From positions 1-37,526 of the forward strand of contig SKYG01000012.1 in assembly GCA_007128045.1 (NCBI GenBank): 37,526 nt of DNA. The letters run 5' to 3'. Within the stretch, counting starts at the first letter, position 1, and the number at the start of each line of letters is the position of its first letter. The notes beneath the pieces are model-generated. The model had not been told where the DNA came from. It made no database searches and saw nothing but the letters and a program-made list of their open reading frames with translations. This document shows positions 10,201 through 15,828 of this stretch, in pieces. The DNA is from Bacteroidales bacterium. Its GTDB lineage: Bacteria > Bacteroidota > Bacteroidia > Bacteroidales > UBA7960. Position numbers and translations under genes: made by a program.

Positions 10201-10337
10201 TGCAGGAACCCCTCGCCCTGGCAATCATTGGTGGCATGGCAATGGGTACTGTTGTCAGCCTGTATTTTATCCCGCTGGTTTACTGGTTTTTTTATAACAA
10301 GACTCCGGAAGCCTCAACACTCACTCAATCACCGTAA
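7269..10337 (+). CDS. RND efflux transporter permease, second copy
   Basis: AcrB/HAE1-type inner-membrane pump of 1022 residues. It begins with the family-typical MVKFLINRPVAVIMSF and has TM4 motif GVGMMIDNSIIVIDNI and TM10 motif GIVIND, a single conserved Asp with Asn in place of the AcrB Lys940. The porter domains are complete and I see no frameshift. It is the last gene of the efflux operon, 82 bp after the first permease. Its 3' end overlaps the convergent ilvE gene by 17 bp, so no room remains for a conventional terminator between them. The substrate is not inferable from sequence. Confidence 0.93.
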   Translation: MVKFLINRPVAVIMSFLAMVLLGLVSGGLLPVSLLPDIQIPEITVQVSHPNASVRELENTVVRPLRQQLLQVAGLSDIESEVRDGNAMIRLRFTHGSNMNYLYIEVNEKIDAVMGNLPRELERPRVIKASASDIPVFYLNIFMNRIDQDQDLSQFLELSEFADWVIRKRIEQLPQVAMVDVSGLVYPEVSVVPDQGMMTGLGLTHDDIRQMMEQNNVTLGSLMVRDGIYQYNVRFTSTLHNVEDIGNIMIMASDRLFRLKDLAKINVRPRKPEGLFHWNGRPAVTMAVIKQAEARMSDMKAAMKNLTSRFEKDYPQMRFELSQDQTGILDYTIGNLRNNLILGGSLAIILMFLFLKDVRSPLLIAMSVPTSLIISLLFFKLTGLSLNIISLSGLILGVGMMIDNSIIVIDNITQHMERGHPLHEACIKGTNEVIRPLISSVLTTCAVFIPLIFLSGIAGALFYDQAIAVASGLAASLIVSITLIPALYHLIHYKTRNKSGLKKFHSFQVFKLENAYNRGFDLVFKYRRLAMVGFVLLLLIAGALYTMLPLQKMPPLKQIEMVMKIDWNESIHLDENTSRVSSLINHHDEMIVESAAFTGRQQFLLGRDIDNDITHAYVYLKSHDQQSLSALRENILATVASRYPLARIGFEPATNVFDKIFESQQPPLVAKITSVQGQRVPEVKKIRHIGRMIAGAHPDAEINPLPLGENIVLGVYPDKLLLYKVNQTHLYGQIKTALDQYEIGRLMADQTLVPIVLGEEERLIEDIINTLLVRNSEGAHIPATALVSMHREAGYSSLAAGREGEYIPVIFSNPGNRTGMLISSVEQLVRQDPELDVSFSGSWFETRMLMREMLLVVLISLLLLYFILAAQFESLLQPLIVMLEIPMNLAGVFLALFIAGAGINIMSMIGIVVMAGIVINDSILKIDTINHLRADGMSLMDALHTGGTRRLKPIVMTSLTTILALTPTLIGKDMGSELQEPLALAIIGGMAMGTVVSLYFIPLVYWFFYNKTPEASTLTQSP

Positions 10338-11340
10338 CCCACCCATGCTCATCAGCTTCATCCCCATACTGGATGCCCTGAAGCTTTTGAAACAGCTTGG
10401 TGGACCAGGGTCCGGCCTTGCCATCTTTGCTGAAGGTGTAGATTTTGCCACTTTCTCGTTCAACGATTGTTCCTATCGGAGAGATGATAGCGGCTGTGCC
10501 GCATGCCCCGGCTTCTTCAAACTCTGCAAGCTCCTCAACAGCTACCTGCCTGCGCTCAACCTTCAACCCCAGATCTTCTGCCAATCGCATAAGACTCATG
10601 TTTGTTATGGAGGGCAGGATAGAGTCAGACTTGGGTGTGATATACGTTTTATCCTTAATGCCGAAGAAATTGGCAGGACCGGCTTCATCAATGTATTTCT
10701 TTTCTTTGGCTTCTAAAAAGATGACGGATGCAAACCCTTCGCTCTTGGCTCTTTCAGAAGCTCTCAGACTGCCGGCATAATTTCCCCCTACCTTGATATG
10801 TCCTGTGCCAAGTGGCGCTGCACGGTCTATATCGCGAATGACCTGCATCTTTACCGGGTTAAACCCTTCCTTGAAATATGGGCCAACAGGTCCAACGAAT
10901 ACCATGAACATATACTCATTGGCCGGACTGACGCCAATCTGGACGCCGCTACCTAATAGCAGCGGACGAATATATAACGCGGCCCCGTGACCATATGGCG
11001 GTACAAATCGCTCATTAAGTTTTACAACCTTAAATACCATCTCCTTGAACAATGTTTCAGGCACTTTGGCCATGAGAATGCCTTCGGCAGATCGTTGCAT
11101 ACGTTTTGCATTCTCTTCCCAGCGAAACAACCTGACCTTTCCGTCTTTTCCCCTGTAGGCCTTCATGCCCTCAAAGGCCTCCTGACCATAATGAAGACAT
11201 GTTGCCGCCATATGCATGTTAACGATCTCAGATGATGAAATCTCTATCTCCCCCCATTTCCCATCACGATAATAACAGCGGAGGTTGTAATCTGTTTTGA
11301 AATACCCGAAAGGCAGCTTTGACCATTCAATTTCGTGCAT
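10321..11340 (-). CDS. ilvE: Branched-chain amino acid aminotransferase
   Basis: PLP-dependent fold-type IV aminotransferase that interconverts Leu, Ile and Val with their 2-oxo acids, using glutamate/2-oxoglutarate. The 339 residues match the longer, eukaryote-like BCAT class. The PLP lysine is most likely Lys183 in HIKVGGNYAGSL. Other family motifs are YGQEAFEGMKAYRGKDG (about 51-67) and the FLEAKEKKYIDEAGPANFF segment preceding the substrate-binding region. No other isoleucine/valine pathway gene is in the window, so it appears to be a stand-alone gene. It starts at an ATG (11338-11340), and its upstream region is a repeat-rich island. Confidence 0.95.
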   Translation of the reverse strand: MHEIEWSKLPFGYFKTDYNLRCYYRDGKWGEIEISSSEIVNMHMAATCLHYGQEAFEGMKAYRGKDGKVRLFRWEENAKRMQRSAEGILMAKVPETLFKEMVFKVVKLNERFVPPYGHGAALYIRPLLLGSGVQIGVSPANEYMFMVFVGPVGPYFKEGFNPVKMQVIRDIDRAAPLGTGHIKVGGNYAGSLRASERAKSEGFASVIFLEAKEKKYIDEAGPANFFGIKDKTYITPKSDSILPSITNMSLMRLAEDLGLKVERRQVAVEELAEFEEAGACGTAAIISPIGTIVERESGKIYTFSKDGKAGPWSTKLFQKLQGIQYGDEADEHGWVTVIE

Positions 11341-11444
11341 GACAATCTGAATTTATAGGTTGATGTGTGTTTTTTTTGTCTATGGCGAAATTATGAATAA
11401 TTTTTTGTTTTTGGCTGATCGCGATGGTAATTTTTCCCACACCT

Positions 11445-11468
11445 GTCATTTCGAGCGAAGCGAGAAAT
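11445..11468 (+). repeat. Palindromic GTCATTTCGAGCGAAGCGAG-type dispersed element
   Basis: Contains TTTCGAGCGAAGCGAGAAA, a partly self-complementary sequence (TTTC...GAAA, TCG...CGA). I recall this type from intergenic regions of many bacteria. A related sequence with TGTCA and TGACA ends occurs near 36066-36115. Confidence 0.55.
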
Positions 11469-11492
11469 ACCCTACAGATCGAAGGTTCCCAT

Positions 11493-11508
11493 GTTACGAG
11501 GTTACGGG
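11493..11508 (+). repeat. 16-nt module shared with 36761-36776 (inverted)
   Basis: GTTACGAGGTTACGGG is a duplicated octamer GTTACG(A/G)G. Its exact reverse complement, 16 of 16 bases, is found at 36761-36776. In both islands it lies on the same side of the 69-nt composite element. Confidence 0.8.
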
Positions 11509-11559
11509 GTTAAGAGAATTAACCGCAAAGGAACGCGGAGTGATTCGCAGAGCACGCTG

Positions 11560-11628
11560 TATAGGCCGGGCTTGACCGGCCTTCAATCACACTGGCATTG
11601 CCCTGTAGGGACAGGGCTTGACCTGTCC
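11560..11628 (-). repeat. 69-nt two-hairpin composite element, copy 1
   Basis: Read on the minus strand, it comprises a 24-nt module (stem GGACAGG/CCTGTCC around TCAAGC, then CTAC), a 15-nt spacer, and a 30-nt module that starts TGATTGAAGGCCGG and ends GCCTATA. The same architecture occurs on the plus strand at 36688-36756. The modules are identical except for one base, and the spacers have equal length but unrelated sequence. Confidence 0.8.
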
Positions 11629-11775
11629 GACATGATATTCTGGCAGGTGATATGTATCAACAGGGCTTGACCTGTCCGACATGATATTCTGGCAGGTGAT
11701 GCGTATCATCAGGGCTTGACCTGTCCGACATGATATTCTGGCAGGTGATGTGTATTAACAGGGCTTGACCTGTCC
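11612..11775 (+). repeat. 49-bp tandem repeat array, three full units plus a partial
   Basis: Copies begin at 11612, 11661, 11710 and 11759, giving an exact 49-bp period. Each unit starts with CAGGGCTTGACCTGTCC (17 nt), which contains the ACAGG/CCTGT hairpin of the composite element. A nearly constant 32-nt segment beginning GACATGATATTCTGGCAGG follows and varies only in its last nine or so bases. The fourth copy stops after the 17-nt core. Confidence 0.93.
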
Positions 11776-11807
11776 TCACAGGGTTACATGTTTACTGCGC
11801 TTTCTAA

Positions 11808-11849
11808 ATTCTCAATTCTCAATTCTCAATTCTCAATTCTCAATTCTCA
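11808..11849 (+). repeat. Heptamer tandem repeat (ATTCTCA)6
   Basis: Six perfect head-to-tail copies of ATTCTCA lie downstream of the dacB stop, which is at 11887-11889 on the minus strand. Confidence 0.95.
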
Positions 11850-11850
11850 A

Positions 11851-11887
11851 CGCTCAGCGCTAATTTCTAAAGGCGCTCAGCGCTAAT
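11851..11887 (+). repeat. Duplicated CGCTCAGCGCTAAT at the dacB 3' end
   Basis: Two exact 14-nt copies (11851-11864 and 11874-11887) are separated by 9 nt. The second contains GCGCTCAGCGC, a perfect 5-bp-stem inverted repeat, and its last base is part of the dacB stop codon. It could act as a weak terminator hairpin for dacB, but no U-run follows. Confidence 0.7.
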
Positions 11888-13368
11888 CACTCCCCAATGG
11901 CATTCAGCAACTCCACCATCTTATTGCGCATGGCAGCAGGGCTGCCGTCATAGTCGTTTACGATCAGGGCAAAGGCTGCCGGATGGCCGTTCTTTAACCT
12001 GGTATAGCCTGCATACGACCTGACATTTCCCAGAAAACCACTTTTTGCCTGTAGGATACCCTCTGATGGTGTATTCCTGAAAAGGTTGGTGAGTGAACCG
12101 GTTCTGCCCGCTACAGGGAGGCTGTTGATTAAATATGGCGATATGTTGCTGTTATGGCTATGCACCAGCATGTTAACGATCAGCTCTGTCGTTATCCGGT
12201 TCGATGGCGACAGTCCGCTACCATCATGAAGCCGCATGCCTGAGATGTCAATCCCATGTTGTTTCCATAACTCGTATATGGCCTTGGTGCCGGCTTCCAG
12301 GCTACCTGTGCCGGAGGTGGCAAGACCCAGGGTCTTTACGATATTCTCAGCATACACATTCACACTTTCCATATTCGTGCGGAAGATGATCTCCGGCAGG
12401 GTGGGGGAATGCCATTGGCATAGCGAGGTTCTTGGCTTTGATGCGGATAAACCTGCTTTAGTAGCTGTTCTAAGGGTATGCGCCTGGCCTGTGATGGCAA
12501 TTCCGTTTTTCTGAAGCTGATCACTGAACCAGCGGGCTGCAAAAAGTGGCGGATCCGGCATGGATCCTCTTACCGAAAAATGCCTGCTCCCCAGAGGAAC
12601 AGTGCCTGTGAGCAATCGATGCTGGATATACGGTGCCCCAAAGATATATACCTGATCGCCAGAGCCACGCTCGCCAGTTGTCACTTCGTTCACAAACACC
12701 AGTTCGTGCAGGTCTGGTTGTATATCCGAAATTTTTGCCGGTTCGCCAACTACCTGGCCTGCATCGAAAAACACCGTAAATTCATTTTCATGGATTGTAA
12801 GTCCGCTGGATCCTGCACCGAAGTAGTTGCCAATGTCTTCCCACAACCATTTGCGGGGTATCATGTTCGCGTCAAAGGCAGCGTCATCTGCTATTATATG
12901 GCCATCTATATGATTAATTCCCGCTGCTTTTATACTCCTTAAAAAATGACCTGATACTTTGCCAAGTGATAATGAATCACTCATCCGGCTTGATCCGAAA
13001 CTGGGGTCTCCGCTGCCCTTAATGTAAAGATTTCCGCGTAGGATACCCTGGTGGTCGATGTGCCCGTCATACTGCAGTGTCGTGATATACCTATATTCAG
13101 GACCCAGTATCATCAATGCTGATATGGTTGTGACAAGCTTCTGAACAGAAGCCGGTGTAAGTGAAAGATGCTGATTGTGTGCCAGAACAGGTTGGCCGGT
13201 TACCATGTCAACGACAAAGACAGACCAGCCTGCATGCTTCATAGCCGGGTCGTTCTTAAACGCATTGTACCGGGCATGTAATTCAGGAGATTGTCGCGAT
13301 TGGGATGACAATGTGCCTGGAAGCAACAAACAAATGACTGAAAGATAAAGCCAATAGATTCTGTTCAT
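11887..13368 (-). CDS. dacB: D-alanyl-D-alanine carboxypeptidase/endopeptidase, PBP4 family
   Basis: Periplasmic penicillin-binding protein of peptidase family S13 that trims or cleaves peptidoglycan cross-links. The 493 residues begin with a signal peptide (about 1-22). The active-site motifs are present: SVQK (74-77, nucleophile Ser74), SVN (335-337) and KSG (442-444), the last a conservative variant of KTG. The long insertion between the first and second motifs is the usual PBP4 domain. It follows the mce gene by 113 bp on the same strand, so it sits in an envelope gene block. Confidence 0.93.
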   Translation of the reverse strand: MNRIYWLYLSVICLLLPGTLSSQSRQSPELHARYNAFKNDPAMKHAGWSVFVVDMVTGQPVLAHNQHLSLTPASVQKLVTTISALMILGPEYRYITTLQYDGHIDHQGILRGNLYIKGSGDPSFGSSRMSDSLSLGKVSGHFLRSIKAAGINHIDGHIIADDAAFDANMIPRKWLWEDIGNYFGAGSSGLTIHENEFTVFFDAGQVVGEPAKISDIQPDLHELVFVNEVTTGERGSGDQVYIFGAPYIQHRLLTGTVPLGSRHFSVRGSMPDPPLFAARWFSDQLQKNGIAITGQAHTLRTATKAGLSASKPRTSLCQWHSPTLPEIIFRTNMESVNVYAENIVKTLGLATSGTGSLEAGTKAIYELWKQHGIDISGMRLHDGSGLSPSNRITTELIVNMLVHSHNSNISPYLINSLPVAGRTGSLTNLFRNTPSEGILQAKSGFLGNVRSYAGYTRLKNGHPAAFALIVNDYDGSPAAMRNKMVELLNAIGE

Positions 13369-13481
13369 CCTGCTAGTGTTATTTTTTTACTCCTGCTGCT
13401 CAAGAAACAATATATCTGCTTAAATATGTGAGTCCACTCCGAAAAGTCTTTGCCCGCTGATTGCGCTGATTCTCGATGATT

Positions 13482-14360
13482 TTATTTGCCAAAAACGGAG
13501 AAGCTGAAATACTTTTTTGGATTGTTGCGGATATCTTCCAACAGGTATTCAAGTTGTTTTGTAGATGCTTCAAGAGTTAGGTACAGATCTTCATTGTTTA
13601 GCAGCATGCCTGCGGTACCTTCACCAGCTTCCAGGTTGTGTAGCAGATTGGAGAGTGATTGTAAGGTCTCATTGGTCTGTTTGAGGAGTGGAGAAAACTC
13701 CAAAGCAGCAAGGGTATCCGACACTGCAGAGAAGTTGTCAATGATGTTTGCTATAGAATTTTCATGATCCCGGATATTGGCAGCAATCGATTCAATATGA
13801 GCGAGGCTTTTATCCAGTTGATGCAAGCCGGAATTAATTTGTGATCGGGTTTCCTCGTTAAACAACATATTTAGAGATGCCAACAAGGTGTCGAGCCGTG
13901 TAATAACACTTACTGCCTGGTCTTTGACAGGTTCAATCATACCTAAGAGTTCATCCTGTATAGGAGGTTTGATCCTTCCCGGCAGTGTATCGCCATGTTG
14001 GAGGTAATCAGGTGTGTTTCCCAGAAGTAATTCAATCTCGAAACCACCAATCAAACTGGATGATTTCAATAAAGCAATAGAATTGGATGGGATATCAATA
14101 TAGTCGCCAATAAGGCATTCAACAACCACCCGGCCGCTTCTGTCCTTATGAAACCCAATCCGGTTCACCTGTCCGATAGCAACACCGTTTACCGTAACGG
14201 GATGCGATTCAATAAGGCCATCTATCACAGGATAAACCACAAAAAATCGCTGTTGTTTTTTTAGCAGGTCTTTGCCTTTCAAATAATTAAATCCCCAAAC
14301 AAACAGCAATAATGCTATTACACCTACTGCACCCAGAATAAACTCACGACGTATTTTCAA
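13482..14360 (-). CDS. MlaD-family (MCE domain) lipid transport protein
   Basis: Single-pass inner-membrane protein with a periplasmic MCE domain, a family that builds lipid-shuttling rings or tunnels between the two membranes. A short N-terminal cytoplasmic segment is followed by one TM helix (about 8-25, FILGAVGVIALLLFVWGFNYL). The MCE domain (about 36-115) contains HPVTVNGVAIGQVNRIGF. A long helical C-terminal region follows, with regularly spaced hydrophobic residues typical of coiled coil. The partner ATPase and permease (MlaF/MlaE) are not in this window. It starts 21 bp after the amidase gene and is probably co-transcribed with it, a pairing I recall from other Bacteroidota. Confidence 0.9.
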   Translation of the reverse strand: MKIRREFILGAVGVIALLLFVWGFNYLKGKDLLKKQQRFFVVYPVIDGLIESHPVTVNGVAIGQVNRIGFHKDRSGRVVVECLIGDYIDIPSNSIALLKSSSLIGGFEIELLLGNTPDYLQHGDTLPGRIKPPIQDELLGMIEPVKDQAVSVITRLDTLLASLNMLFNEETRSQINSGLHQLDKSLAHIESIAANIRDHENSIANIIDNFSAVSDTLAALEFSPLLKQTNETLQSLSNLLHNLEAGEGTAGMLLNNEDLYLTLEASTKQLEYLLEDIRNNPKKYFSFSVFGK

Positions 14361-14381
14361 AATGTCTTTATAGTTAGATGG

Positions 14382-15719
14382 TTATTGATTGGAAGATTGA
14401 ACACTCAACAGCCTGATAGCTTCCTGCGGGCTGATTCTTTCTTCTTTTTGGAATGCCACGACAAAGGCATCGGAAAACCCCTTGCGGTGCATCTCTTTTT
14501 GCAAGAGGACGGCACTTTCCAGTGTCTTTTCATTGCCTACGGTATATTTAAATAAGCCCTGGTGAACATAATGGTTTACGCCACTGAGGCCTTTAAATTC
14601 GGGCGCATCATCGGGTCTCTTGCGGCTGGAAACAGCTATCTGAACCCTGAAGTATATCTCACACTCAGATGAAGAAGGTTCTGAAGAATTAGCTGTGGCG
14701 GTTTCTGTAACAACCAAATCGCTGGTCCCTACAGAAATATTGGCATGTCCGGTATTGACTACATTTCCGGCATCATGACTGTGTTCTTCTTCAGCTTGGT
14801 TCTGAACAGCACCATTTGCTGCCAGATCACCGCCCTGATTTATAATGGCGGGGATGTGCGTGGAGTCAATAATTGAAGGAGGTTTATTTGGGGGATCAAC
14901 ATTTGTTGTCCCACCTGATAAATACTGAAGGCGGGCGGAGGCAATGTCGTCTTGCTGTTCTTTATAGTCACGGAATGCCCGGTATATGGCAGAGGCAATA
15001 TATGCTTGTCCGGATTCAGACATCAGGTACTGTTCTTCTCTGGGGTTCGACAGAAATCCTGCTTCTACCAAAATGCCTGGCATGGTGATTTGATAAAGTA
15101 CCAGAAACCCTGCCTGCTTAACGCCTCTGTCTATTCGTCTTGCCCGCTCCCTGAATTGATCCTGAACGAGTGACGCAACGGAAAGGCTTTGATCCAGATA
15201 GGCATTCTGGTATAGACTGAAAATGATATTTGCTTCCGGAGAATGCGGATCAAAGCCATCGTATGTATCCATATAATCATCCTCAAAAAGTATGGAGGCA
15301 TTTTCTTTGCGGGCCACTTCCAGGTTGGCCTCACTTCTGTGAAGTCCCATCACGAATGTCTCGGTACCTATGGCTGTAGAAGACCGGCTGCTATTACAAT
15401 GAATGGATATGAACAGATCTGCGTTATTTTCGTTAGCGATTTGTGCGCGCCTGAACAGCTCTACGAACTCATCCTTCTCCCGGGTATAAATAACCTTTAC
15501 ATCAGGCATATTTTCTTTGATATATTCTCCCAGCTTCAAAGAAATTGCCAGGGTGAGATCCTTTTCTTTGGAGTTCCGTCCTACGGCACCTGGGTCACGT
15601 CCGCCATGTCCCGGATCAATAACAACTGTATTGATGAAACCGTGACGATCAGCCAAGGCAACCTGAGTAGTCACCAGGGCAAGTAACAGAATACCAAAAA
15701 TTATAAAGAAACGTTTCAC
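14382..15719 (-). CDS. N-acetylmuramoyl-L-alanine amidase with SPOR-like C-terminus
   Basis: Zinc amidase (Amidase_3, AmiC-like) that cleaves the bond between MurNAc and L-Ala in peptidoglycan, usually for cell separation. It has a signal peptide (about 1-24). The catalytic domain shows VVIDPGHGGRDPGAVG with zinc ligand His38, then KEKDL (Glu52), SIHCNS (His107) and the catalytic Glu219 in PGILVEAGFLSN. A low-complexity linker (about 240-350) precedes a C-terminal domain (FRVQIAVSSRKRP ... LFKYTVGNEKTLESAVLLQ) that looks SPOR-like, that is, a septal denuded-glycan binder. It is the first gene of the minus-strand envelope block, transcribed divergently from the LptD-like gene. Confidence 0.93.
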   Translation of the reverse strand: MKRFFIIFGILLLALVTTQVALADRHGFINTVVIDPGHGGRDPGAVGRNSKEKDLTLAISLKLGEYIKENMPDVKVIYTREKDEFVELFRRAQIANENNADLFISIHCNSSRSSTAIGTETFVMGLHRSEANLEVARKENASILFEDDYMDTYDGFDPHSPEANIIFSLYQNAYLDQSLSVASLVQDQFRERARRIDRGVKQAGFLVLYQITMPGILVEAGFLSNPREEQYLMSESGQAYIASAIYRAFRDYKEQQDDIASARLQYLSGGTTNVDPPNKPPSIIDSTHIPAIINQGGDLAANGAVQNQAEEEHSHDAGNVVNTGHANISVGTSDLVVTETATANSSEPSSSECEIYFRVQIAVSSRKRPDDAPEFKGLSGVNHYVHQGLFKYTVGNEKTLESAVLLQKEMHRKGFSDAFVVAFQKEERISPQEAIRLLSVQSSNQ

Positions 15720-15740
15720 TTATAATATGTCAAATTTAGT

Positions 15741-15748
15741 TAGTTTTG
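15741..15748 (+). promoter_or_regulatory. Candidate -7 element for the LptD-like gene
   Basis: TAGTTTTG matches the Bacteroidota TAnnTTTG -7 consensus and lies 70 bp upstream of the TTG start at 15818. No well-spaced TTTG -33 box is present; TTTC at 15714-15717 is the nearest, with 23-nt spacing. The assignment is tentative. Confidence 0.35.
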
Positions 15749-15796
15749 CCATGATTATTCGCCTACATAATAACGGTAATAGCGGCAAATAGTATA

Positions 15797-15828
15797 CAAA
15801 AATAACACTAATTCGGTTTGCTGACAAA
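15797..15828 (-). promoter_or_regulatory. Candidate amiC promoter, TTTG-N20-TATTTTTG
   Basis: On the minus strand a TTTG (15828-15825) is followed after 20 nt by TATTTTTG (15804-15797), a full match to the Bacteroidota -33/-7 pattern. Transcription would begin near 15790, giving the amidase mRNA a leader of about 70 nt. The -33 box overlaps codons 3 and 4 of the divergent LptD-like gene. Confidence 0.6.

Larger units (their letters stand above)
11341..11886. other. Repeat-rich intergenic island between ilvE and dacB
   Basis: This 546-bp stretch has no credible gene. It holds, in order: about 100 bp of AT-rich leader for ilvE; a TCATTTCGAGCGAAGCGAGA-type element; an octamer pair GTTACGAG/GTTACGGG; a segment around AACCGCAAAGGAACGC that resembles another common dispersed repeat; a composite hairpin element; a 49-bp tandem array; heptamer tandem repeats; and a 14-mer duplicated at the dacB stop. 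A short open frame through it (11360-11575) is the translation of these repeats. Confidence 0.85.

Noticed and set aside
11360-11575. Open frame of 71 codons in the ilvE-dacB gap
   Set aside because: Its translation runs through several dispersed repeats (for example CHFERSEK from the TTTCGAGCGAAG element) and shows no protein family.
11612-11775. Possible CRISPR array (regular 49-bp spacing)
   Set aside because: The intervening segments are almost identical to each other, so they are not spacers. There are no cas genes nearby, and this is a plain tandem repeat.
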